Shown here in pieces: positions 56,289-64,000 of a DNA stretch of 64,000 nucleotides; positions within the stretch are counted from its first letter, which is position 1; the number at the start of each line of letters is the position of its first letter. Below the pieces are notes generated by a model. That model searched no databases. It saw nothing but the letters and a program-made list of their open reading frames with translations, and was not told where the DNA came from. The position numbers and the translations under genes are program-made. Source of the stretch: Maritimibacter harenae (GTDB lineage: Bacteria > Pseudomonadota > Alphaproteobacteria > Rhodobacterales > Rhodobacteraceae); NCBI RefSeq assembly GCF_009882975.1, contig NZ_WTUX01000017.1:286361-350360 (forward strand). Reading direction: 5' to 3'.

Positions 56289-57107
56289 TCAGACCGCCAC
56301 CGGCGCCTTGATCGCAGGGGCCGGGTCGTAGCCCGGGAAGGCGAAATCGTCGTATCGGAAATCGAAGATCGAGGACACGTCGCGCTTGAGCTCGATCTGC
56401 GGCAGCGGGCGCGTCGTGCGGCTCAGTTGCTCGTGCACCTGGTCCATGTGGTTCGAATAGATATGCGCATCGCCGATGGAATGGACGAAATCGCCCGGCT
56501 CGTAGCCCGTCACATGCGCCAGCATCACTTGCAGCAGCGCGTAGGAGGCGATGTTGAACGGGACGCCGAGGAACATGTCGGCGGAGCGTTGGTAGAGCTG
56601 CAGGTGCAGCTTGCCGCCGATGATGCGCACCTGCCACAGCGTGTGGCACGGCGGCAGGGCCATGTCCGGCACGTCACCGGGGTTCCAGGCCGACACGATC
56701 AACCGCCGGCTGTCGGGGCTCTTCCGGATCTGCTCCACGAGGTCGGCGATCTGGTCGACCTCGCCGATCACCGGCGCGCCGTCGGGCCCGCGCTCCAGCT
56801 TAGGGAAATGGCGCCACTGGTGGCCGTAGACCGGGCCGAGGTCGCCGTTCTCGTCGGCCCATTCGTCCCAGATCGAGACGCCGTTTTCCTTGAGATACCC
56901 GATGTTCGTGTCGCCGGAGAGAAACCACAGAAGCTCATGCACGATGGAGCGCAGGTGGAGCTTCTTGGTGGTCACCAGCGGGAAGCCTTCCGACAGCGGA
57001 TAGCGGCACTGCATGCCGAAATAGGACAGCGTTCCGGTGCCCGTCCTGTCGCTCGAGGCCACGCCCTTGTCGAGCACGGTCTGCAGCGCATCCAGGTATT
57101 GACGCAT
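56289..57107 (-). CDS. thyA: Thymidylate synthase
   Basis: Methylates dUMP to dTMP using methylene-tetrahydrofolate. The 272-residue product has the active-site Cys154 in [11 protein letters not shown], the arginine loop [27 protein letters not shown] segment (residues 129-143) and [19 protein letters not shown]. The start at 57107 is the usual one; an in-frame extension lacks features. thyA-folA forms a compact pair. Confidence 0.97.
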   Translation of the reverse strand: MRQYLDALQTVLDKGVASSDRTGTGTLSYFGMQCRYPLSEGFPLVTTKKLHLRSIVHELLWFLSGDTNIGYLKENGVSIWDEWADENGDLGPVYGHQWRHFPKLERGPDGAPVIGEVDQIADLVEQIRKSPDSRRLIVSAWNPGDVPDMALPPCHTLWQVRIIGGKLHLQLYQRSADMFLGVPFNIASYALLQVMLAHVTGYEPGDFVHSIGDAHIYSNHMDQVHEQLSRTTRPLPQIELKRDVSSIFDFRYDDFAFPGYDPAPAIKAPVAV

Positions 57108-57333
57108 GGCGATCCTCCCCAAGCCCGATTCCGGGCGTTCGACCTCTCCGCCACCATATGTTGCGCCATCCCGGCACACAACCACGGCTGCTTGACAGGA
57201 AGATGCCGGGCTGACCTACTCGCCCCGAGGCAGCGGGACGACGGACAGGGCAGCCATGCAATCAGGCAACGCAGGCGCAAATACCCCGAACGGGGGGATG
57301 AGTCCGGCCCAGCCCCGGCGTAGACACGCGGCC

Positions 57334-58689
57334 ATGTGGGGACGCAGAATCATTGCCGTCGCGGCCGCCTGCCTTGCGATCGGGCTGGGCGACGGGGCGA
57401 AGGCACAGGACGCGCAGGCGGGCCTTCCGGCCGCGCTCGAGGCGTTGCAGGCGGGCGACGGGCGCACCGCGCTGGCGCTCACGAACCGGGTCATTGCGCA
57501 GAACCCCCGCAATATCGACGCGCTTCTTCTGAAATCGCGCATCCTCTTCCTGTACGGTCAGGCCCGCGAGGCGCGCGACGTGGCGCGCGCGGCGTTCGAG
57601 GCGTCGGGCGACCTTGCCCCGGCGCGCTATGCCTCAGCGCTCAGGCTGGCCGAGCTCAATGCCGCCGACGGGAATTACCCGCTGTCGCAATTCTGGATCC
57701 GCCGCGCTCTGCCCTATGCCCGCAGCGATGCCGAGGTGCAGCAGCTGTCGCAGGTCTACCAGACCGTGAAGGACCGCAACCCCTGGCGGTTCAGTTTCTC
57801 GGCCGGGATCGCACCGAATTCGAACATCAACAACGGCTCGTCCGAGGACCTGATCTATCTCTACGGGCTGCCCTTCGTGCTGTCGCCGACCGCGCAGGCG
57901 CTGTCGGGCTACACCGGGCAGGCCGACGCCACCCTGCGCTACCGGGTGTCCCAGACCGACCGGTCGCAGACCTGGATCGGGATCGAGGGCGCGGGCAAGG
58001 TCAACTGGCTCGACCGCACGTCGCGCGCCGCCGCGCCGGGGGCACGGGGGAGCGATTACAATTTCTATTCGCTCGGCATCACCGCCACGCACATCCAGCT
58101 CGTGGGTGAAGGCACGCGGCTCGAGTTCACCGGGCGCGCCGGGCGCAACTGGTATGGCGGGTCGAAACTGTCGGATTTCTTCGGGGCCGGCGTGTCGGCG
58201 ACGGTGCCGATCGCGGAGGGGCGCGACGCGCTGACCCTGTCGGCGCGTGGCGACCGGGCGCTTCTGGTTCAGGGCGGGCTTTCGCCGGAGACCACGCTGC
58301 GCGCCGCCGCGACCTATGCCCACCAGCTGTCCTGGGGCGACCGGGTGAGCGCGGAGCTGTCCTATGCCAAGACCTTCTCGGCCAACGCGCCGCAGGTCTA
58401 CGGCCTGCCCCGCGTCGAGCTCGAATATGATTTCGGGCGCCCGATCATGGGCGCGCACTTTGAGATCGGGGCCAGTTACGGCTACAAGGATTACAGCGTC
58501 TCGCCCTACACGGCGAGCGGGCGGCAGGACCACATTCTCGCGGGTCATGTCTCGGCCGAGTTCCGCAACTTCTCGGTGCTCGGCTTCGCCCCCGTCGTGA
58601 CGGTCGAGGGAAAACGGGTGTGGTCGAATGTGCCGCTCTATTCTCAGACGTCGCTCTCGGGCGGCATCAGCTTCGAGTCGCGTTTCTAG
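57334..58689 (+). CDS. Slam-like (DUF560) outer-membrane protein with TPR domain
   Basis: A 451-residue protein: signal peptide (about 1-24, RRIIAVAAACLAIGLGDGAKA), TPR-like N-terminal domain (about 30-145; LEALQAGDGRTALALTNRVI, LLKSRILFLYGQAREARDVA) and a C-terminal beta-barrel with alternating aromatic strands, the Slam signature NPWRFSFSAGIAPNSNINNG and end RVWSNVPLYSQTSLSGGIS followed by FESRF with terminal Phe. Slam proteins move lipoproteins or other substrates to the cell surface. Earlier in-frame ATGs (57256, 57298) would bury the signal peptide. The next gene overlaps by 62 bp. Confidence 0.82.
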   Translation: MWGRRIIAVAAACLAIGLGDGAKAQDAQAGLPAALEALQAGDGRTALALTNRVIAQNPRNIDALLLKSRILFLYGQAREARDVARAAFEASGDLAPARYASALRLAELNAADGNYPLSQFWIRRALPYARSDAEVQQLSQVYQTVKDRNPWRFSFSAGIAPNSNINNGSSEDLIYLYGLPFVLSPTAQALSGYTGQADATLRYRVSQTDRSQTWIGIEGAGKVNWLDRTSRAAAPGARGSDYNFYSLGITATHIQLVGEGTRLEFTGRAGRNWYGGSKLSDFFGAGVSATVPIAEGRDALTLSARGDRALLVQGGLSPETTLRAAATYAHQLSWGDRVSAELSYAKTFSANAPQVYGLPRVELEYDFGRPIMGAHFEIGASYGYKDYSVSPYTASGRQDHILAGHVSAEFRNFSVLGFAPVVTVEGKRVWSNVPLYSQTSLSGGISFESRF

Positions 58690-59425
58690 CGCGCTCTTCG
58701 CGCTGTTGGGCCTGTTCGCGCCCGTGGACGCCACGGCGCAGGAGGCGGACTGCCGACAGGCGCTTGTCCTTGCGCTCGACGTGTCCGGCTCGGTCGATGC
58801 GGGCGAATACCGGCTCCAGATGGACGGGCTGGCCCAGGCGCTGACCGCGCCGGAGGTGGCCGCCGCGATCCTCGCCCCCGGGGCCGCGCCCGTCGCGTTC
58901 TACATCTTCGAATGGAGCGGGCCGCAGTTCCAGAACGTGCTGGTCGATTGGACGCGCGTGGCCGACCGTCCGACGCTCGACAGCATCGCGGGCACGCTGC
59001 GGGCCACCCGGCGCAGCCCCTCGCCCCCGTCCACGGCGCTCGGCACCGCGATGGCGGTGAGCGCGCAGGCGCTGGCCGACGGGCCGGAGTGCTGGAAACG
59101 CACCATCGACATTTCGGGCGACGGCAAATCGAACACCGGGCCGCGCCCCCAGGATCTTTCGGGCCTCGACAATTTCGACGAGGTGACGGTGAACGCGCTC
59201 GTCATAAACACGATCGACAGCATGGGCGCGGGCCCCGGCGACGAGGACCTGATGAGCTATTTCCGGTCGGTCGTCATCCGCGGCCCCGGCGCCTTCGCGG
59301 AGCCCGCCGACGGGTTCGAGGACTATGCCCGCGCCATGAAGAAGAAGCTCCTGCGCGAGATCACCGCGCTCGCGGTGGGACGCCTCGACCTGCCCCACGC
59401 CCCGCGCCCGCCCCGGATTCAGTAG
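58628..59425 (+). CDS. DUF1194 (von Willebrand A-like) exported protein
   Basis: A 265-residue protein with a signal peptide (about 12-38, ending DATAQ) and a vWA fold with MIDAS-like ALVLALDVSGSVDAGEYRLQ and TIDISGDGKSNTGPRPQ. DUF1194 is common in alphaproteobacteria and of unknown function; metal-dependent protein contact is likely from the MIDAS. The only sensible start, 58628, lies 62 bp inside the Slam-like gene, an unusually long overlap. It ends 7 bp into the convergent ldtR. Confidence 0.88.
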   Translation: MCRSILRRRSRAASASSRVSSALFALLGLFAPVDATAQEADCRQALVLALDVSGSVDAGEYRLQMDGLAQALTAPEVAAAILAPGAAPVAFYIFEWSGPQFQNVLVDWTRVADRPTLDSIAGTLRATRRSPSPPSTALGTAMAVSAQALADGPECWKRTIDISGDGKSNTGPRPQDLSGLDNFDEVTVNALVINTIDSMGAGPGDEDLMSYFRSVVIRGPGAFAEPADGFEDYARAMKKKLLREITALAVGRLDLPHAPRPPRIQ

Positions 59426-59916
59426 ATGTACCGGATCTGGTCGGTCCAGTAACGCTCGACCCGGCGCAGCGCACCGTTCATGTCGTCCATCGCCGTGAGC
59501 GACAGCACCCCGCGCTCTTCGATCCCGCGGGCATGGCGCGCGAAGAGGTCGGCCACCACGTCGCGCACCCCGCGCCCCTTGTCCGTGAGCCGGACGCGCA
59601 CCGACCGGCGGTCGATGTCCGAGCGTTGGTGGTGCATGTAGCCCAGTTCCACCAGCTTCTTGAGATTGTAGGACACGTTCGAGCCCTGGTAATAACCGCG
59701 CGTCTTGAGTTCCCCGGCGGTCAGTTCGTGGTCGCCCACGTTGAACAGCAGCATCGCCTGCACCGCGTTGATCTCGAGCACGCCGAGGCGTTCGAACTCG
59801 TCCTTGATCACGTCCAGCAACAGCCGATGAAGCCGCTCCACGAGCGACAGAACTTCAAGATACTGGGTGAGGAACCCGGTCTCGGATCCCGTGACGATCG
59901 GTCCGTGGATCGACAT
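59419..59916 (-). CDS. ldtR: LdtR-type MarR family transcriptional regulator
   Basis: A 165-residue winged-helix regulator: LEINAVQAMLLFNVGDHELT, recognition region RGYYQGSNVSYNLKKLVELG and wing RSDIDRRSVRVRLTDKGRG, with the C-terminal helices ERYWTDQIRYI. This matches the LdtR group, which in Rhizobiales controls an L,D-transpeptidase and cell-wall stress genes; the target here is not known. Confidence 0.88.
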   Translation of the reverse strand: MSIHGPIVTGSETGFLTQYLEVLSLVERLHRLLLDVIKDEFERLGVLEINAVQAMLLFNVGDHELTAGELKTRGYYQGSNVSYNLKKLVELGYMHHQRSDIDRRSVRVRLTDKGRGVRDVVADLFARHARGIEERGVLSLTAMDDMNGALRRVERYWTDQIRYIY

Positions 59917-59995
59917 GCCTGCCTCCGTCCTTTGCGCGGTCGGAGGCAGTGTCGATCAAAAGTCGGAATATTCCGTTAAGGGCGTCTGAGCCGTG

Positions 59996-60256
59996 TCAGG
60001 CGCGCTGGGTGTGGCCCGTGATCGTCTCGATCAGCGCCGCGAACCGCTCCGGCACCGGCGCCTGACCCGACACCCATTGATAGAGGTCCTGGTCGTTCTC
60101 CAGCAGCAGCGCGTCGTAGAGCTCGAGCTCGGCGGGCGAGAGGGAAGCCAGATGCGCGTCGGCGAAGGGGCCGAGGATCATGTCCATCTCCTTCGTGCCA
60201 CGCCGCCATGACCGCATGCCCAGCCGCTTGAGCCGGTGTTCGGCTGTCTCGCTCAC
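59996..60256 (-). CDS. sdhE: Succinate dehydrogenase FAD assembly factor SdhE
   Basis: Assists covalent flavin attachment to SdhA. The 86-residue product carries the DUF339 pattern RLKRLGMRSWRRGTKEMDMI and LENDQDLYQWVSG; the RGxxE motif (RGTKE) contains the key Gly and Glu. The start is GTG at 60256, overlapping the upstream HTH gene stop (GTGA), with GAGGAGG as SD. Confidence 0.94.
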   Translation of the reverse strand: MSETAEHRLKRLGMRSWRRGTKEMDMILGPFADAHLASLSPAELELYDALLLENDQDLYQWVSGQAPVPERFAALIETITGHTQRA

Positions 60257-60642
60257 GTCGGTGCCTCCTCGAGAAGCTTGCGCAGGCCCTTCTCGAGCCG
60301 CGCCATGCGCTTGGTCGCGTCCGTGATGTCCGACTGCACCTCGCGCAGTTCCATCAGAAGCGCCTTGGCGTCGCGGGTGAGCTCGTTGCCGGCACCCGGC
60401 GGATCGACCCCCTCGCCCTCGCCGGTCAGGAGCCAGCGCAGCGACACGCTGAGCAGCCCCGAGAGCATCTGGAGCCGGTTGGCGCGGGGTTCCGACACGT
60501 CGTTTTCCCATGCCGCCAATGTCTTGACCTTGACCCCCAGCTTCTTTGCCAGGTCCTTCTGGCTCAGACCGACCGCATCGCGCGCGGCGGCCAGACGGTC
60601 GCCGAAGGTCGCGTTTTCGTCGGAATACCAATTGTCGTCCAT
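60253..60642 (-). CDS. Small XRE-type HTH transcriptional regulator
   Basis: A 129-residue protein with an N-terminal helix-turn-helix (FGDRLAAARDAVGLSQKDLA followed by KKLGVKVKTLAAWEN), a middle region LSVSLRWLLTGEGEG and a C-terminal coiled coil (ALLMELREVQSDITDATKRM). GGGAGG precedes the start. It is coupled to sdhE by a GTGA overlap and divergent from the aminotransferase gene, so it might control either. Confidence 0.9.
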   Translation of the reverse strand: MDDNWYSDENATFGDRLAAARDAVGLSQKDLAKKLGVKVKTLAAWENDVSEPRANRLQMLSGLLSVSLRWLLTGEGEGVDPPGAGNELTRDAKALLMELREVQSDITDATKRMARLEKGLRKLLEEAPT

Positions 60643-60702
60643 GACGCCTCCCAGACGCTTGATCGCATGCCGTGCCGAGCGTAGGACGGACCGGACCCAT
60701 GA

Positions 60703-61923
<1,221 letters not shown>

Positions 61924-61990
61924 CAGCCCGCGCTGGCCCCGGATGCACGAACCCGTTACAACGGAGGCGGGCAGGAGCAAACGAGAACCC

Positions 61991-62395
61991 ATGTCGACAG
62001 AGCTTCCCGAGTATTATTTCCGCGTACGCGAGAACGGCGCCTTCGTGTTCAAGGTGGACACCCAGAACCGCCATCGCCGGATCGAGATGGACCAGATCGC
62101 CGTGGTCAACACCCGCACGGGCGAAATCAAGCCCAACGGCGAGCGCACGCTGTCGAACCAGGACATGGCGGCGATCTCGGACTGGCTGGACGAACGCCAG
62201 GAGCTGCTCGACGCGCGCCAGATCGATGACATCCTGCGCACCGTGGACTCGCTGAACCATACCGCGAACTGGGTGCAGAAGGACGCCGAGGATCACCAGC
62301 TCGACATGGTGACGGATTCGCTTCTCATGGCGATGCACGACCTGCGCACGCTGCTCGTGCGCAAGAAGGCCGAACGCATGATGCGCGAGGAGTGA
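61991..62395 (+). CDS. Conserved hypothetical protein
   Basis: A 134-residue soluble acidic protein, not recognised. It starts MSTELPEYYFRVRENGAFVF, with a beta-rich first half (AVVNTRTGEIKPNGERTLS) and a helical second half (WLDERQELLDARQIDDILRT, LLMAMHDLRTLLVRKKAERM). The start at 61991 is preferred over a GC-rich upstream extension. It follows the aminotransferase gene by 67 bp. Confidence 0.75.
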   Translation: MSTELPEYYFRVRENGAFVFKVDTQNRHRRIEMDQIAVVNTRTGEIKPNGERTLSNQDMAAISDWLDERQELLDARQIDDILRTVDSLNHTANWVQKDAEDHQLDMVTDSLLMAMHDLRTLLVRKKAERMMREE

Positions 62396-62402
62396 CGCCG
62401 CC

Positions 62403-63755
62403 TCAGGCGGGCACGGCCTGCGACAGGCGGCGGAAGCGCACCATGAGAAGCCCGGCCGCGCAGGCAAGGCCCAGCACGAGGCCGAGCCAGACCCCGATCC
62501 CCTCCCAGCCCAGCAGGATACCGAAGACGTAGGTCGTGGGCGCGCCGACGAGCCAGTAGCTCACCGCGGCATAGAGCAGCGGGCGGCGCGTGTCCTGCAT
62601 CCCGCGCAGGATCGAGATGCCCAGCACCTGGGCGGAATCGACGAACTGGAACAGTGCGGCCATCACGAGAAGCGTCGCCCCGATCGAGACGATGCTGTCC
62701 TTCAACGGGTCGGCGGGGTCCACGAAGAGGCCCATGAGAGTCTCCGGGATGGCCAGGAAGACCACGAGCGAGATCAGCGCGAAACCGAAACCGAGGAGCC
62801 AGACCGCGACCGCCCCGTCGACCAGTGCCCGCCCGTCGCGCCGGCCGAAGGCCCGGCCCGCACGCACGGTCGCGGCATTGGACAGCCCCAGCTGCACCAT
62901 GAAGGCGACGGTGACGATCTGGAGCGCGACACCGTGGGCGGCCAGTTGAACGGTGCCGATCCAGCCCATGACGAGCGATGAGAAGTTGAAGAGCCCGACC
63001 TCGGCCACCGTTGTCAGACCGATCTGCCAGCCCATCGCGAAGACCTCGCGCAGGGCCTCCCAGTCCGGGCGCCAGAGACGCACGAAAAGGTCGTGCTCCG
63101 GGAAGGTGCGCATCGCGTAGATCACCAGCCAGATCGCCGAGATGGCGTTCACGCTGAACGACGCGATGGCCGCGCCCCGGATACCCAGCTCGGGAAAGCC
63201 CCAATTGCCGAAGATCAGGAGGTAGTTCACCACCACGTTGGCCAGCGCCGCCCCCAGCGTGACGCGAAACTGCACGCGGGTCTTTTCGAGCGCGGAAAGA
63301 TAGCCCTTGAGCACCATCACGATCAGCGCGGGCAGCATGCCGACGCCGGCGATGCGAAGATAGGTCTGCGCCAGCCCGGAGATCTCGGGATCCTGGCCGA
63401 GCGCGACCAGCAATGGCCCGGACCAGATGAAGATCGGCATGGCGAGCATGCCCACGCCCAGACACACCCAGAGCCCCATGCGCGTCACGCGACGAATGCG
63501 CACCTCGTCGTCGGCTTCCGCGGCTTCGGCGACCAGCGGGACCACGGCCCAGGCGAAGCCGGAGATCAGCAGGAACAAGATGAGGTAGAGCGACGTGCCG
63601 AGGACCAGCGCGGCAAGTCCGCGCACGTCGTACCAACCCATCATCAACGTGTCGGTCGTCTGCACGGCCACCTGCGCCAGCTGGCTGCCGATCAGTGGCA
63701 GGCCGAGCGCGAGGTGCGCGCGGGCGTGGGTGCGATATGCGGCGAGCCGGGTCAT
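62403..63755 (-). CDS. MATE family efflux transporter
   Basis: A 450-residue Na+/H+-coupled multidrug or metabolite exporter of the MatE superfamily (NorM-like) with twelve predicted helices in two homologous halves (LALGLPLIGSQLAQVAVQTT, DTLMMGWYDV; FAMGWQIGLTTVAEVGLFNF). The start at 63755 has AAGGGG upstream. The region 5' to it contains the octamer tandem array from 63912 onward. Confidence 0.93.
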   Translation of the reverse strand: MTRLAAYRTHARAHLALGLPLIGSQLAQVAVQTTDTLMMGWYDVRGLAALVLGTSLYLILFLLISGFAWAVVPLVAEAAEADDEVRIRRVTRMGLWVCLGVGMLAMPIFIWSGPLLVALGQDPEISGLAQTYLRIAGVGMLPALIVMVLKGYLSALEKTRVQFRVTLGAALANVVVNYLLIFGNWGFPELGIRGAAIASFSVNAISAIWLVIYAMRTFPEHDLFVRLWRPDWEALREVFAMGWQIGLTTVAEVGLFNFSSLVMGWIGTVQLAAHGVALQIVTVAFMVQLGLSNAATVRAGRAFGRRDGRALVDGAVAVWLLGFGFALISLVVFLAIPETLMGLFVDPADPLKDSIVSIGATLLVMAALFQFVDSAQVLGISILRGMQDTRRPLLYAAVSYWLVGAPTTYVFGILLGWEGIGVWLGLVLGLACAAGLLMVRFRRLSQAVPA

Positions 63756-63911
63756 GAAGCCCCTTTGCCACGGGCGGCGCGGCGGGAAAAGTGATTTGAT
63801 CAAACGGTCGAAAAAGAGGCGGCCCGCCGGGCTGCGATGCGGCCAGAGCATCACGCCGAGATGGGGCGCGCAACGTCAAGGATTGGCGATTTTCCAGGTC
63901 GGCGAAACGCC

Positions 63912-64000
63912 GGAAAACCGGAAAACCGGAAAACCGGAAAACCGGAAAACCGGAAAACCGGAAAACCGGAAAACCGGAAAACCGGAAAACCGGAAAACCG
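63912..64000. repeat. Octanucleotide tandem array (GGAAAACC)n
   Basis: Eleven perfect, uninterrupted copies of the 8-mer GGAAAACC plus one base reach the window edge, so true length is unknown. Each junction contains CCGG. It begins 157 bp upstream of the MATE gene start; no gene is seen in 63756-64000 apart from this. A period that is not a multiple of three and the perfect copy identity suggest recent slippage. Confidence 0.97.

Noticed and set aside
63912..64000. CRISPR array
   Set aside because: The units are contiguous 8-mers without spacers and no cas genes are near; it is a simple tandem repeat.

Overview
The window looks like a chromosomal segment of a GC-rich alphaproteobacterium of the order Rhodobacterales (Roseobacter/Paracoccus relatives). 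Reasons: the tol-pal-cpoB-tilS-ftsH order, a phaZ/phaC/phaP/phaR locus with TGC-rich PhaR-type sites, an LdtR-type MarR regulator, SdhE, DUF2842, DUF2065, DUF1194, a TolA with a Pro/Glu-rich linker, and a long acidic protein with a conserved N-terminus that is often mislabelled CheA in this group. This assignment is inference from gene content. No rRNA, tRNA, CRISPR array, integrase or transposase gene was seen, and coding density is very high with many ATGA, GTGA and TGATG gene junctions.

Layout. Positions 1-11.7 kb (minus strand) hold a long co-directional block: a lipoprotein, an acyl-CoA synthetase, an unknown protein, a methyltransferase, thpR, ybgC, tolQ-tolR-tolA-tolB-pal-cpoB, tilS and the 5' part of ftsH. 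From 11.8 to 24.5 kb come moaA, an M20 amidohydrolase, ruvC-ruvA-ruvB, a DUF1127 protein, a DegP/HtrA protease downstream of hflK-hflC-DUF2065, glutathione reductase, rpiA, a DUF454 protein and thiamine pyrophosphokinase. From 24.6 to 32.6 kb come the long acidic protein, a methyltransferase, DUF2842, purA, secG, pyrG (with a structured leader), DUF1330 and a TerB-like protein. From 32.7 to 39.5 kb there is a polar amino-acid ABC importer followed by a class I amidotransferase, a glutamine-synthetase-family ligase and a DegT-family aminotransferase, probably an amine or amino-acid uptake and conversion module.

From 39.5 to 49.1 kb come an MFS/LysR pair, the polyhydroxyalkanoate locus (phaR, phaP, phaC and divergent phaZ) with a perfect 17-bp-arm inverted repeat carrying two CTGC-N3-GCAG sites, two alpha/beta hydrolases (one with Ala in place of the nucleophile Ser) and another MFS protein. 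thrS is followed at 51.4-54.1 kb by a bufferin-type RiPP metallophore operon: a DUF2282 precursor, a DUF692/MNIO enzyme, a DUF2063 partner and a DoxX protein. From 54.1 to 64 kb come an ArsC/Spx-like protein, a cold-shock protein, DUF2177, folA-thyA, a Slam-like outer-membrane protein overlapping a DUF1194 protein, ldtR, an HTH regulator with sdhE, an aspartate aminotransferase, an unknown protein, a MATE exporter, and an octanucleotide tandem array running to the window edge.

The most interesting system is the bufferin operon. Its precursor has an unusual Met/Asp-rich C-terminal extension. Its bufB-bufC junction appears to have been opened by a roughly 190-bp insert flanked by a 7-bp direct repeat; the insert carries GGAAAACCGG units like those in the tandem array at the window end and leaves a 66-codon bridging ORF that keeps ATGA overlaps on both sides.
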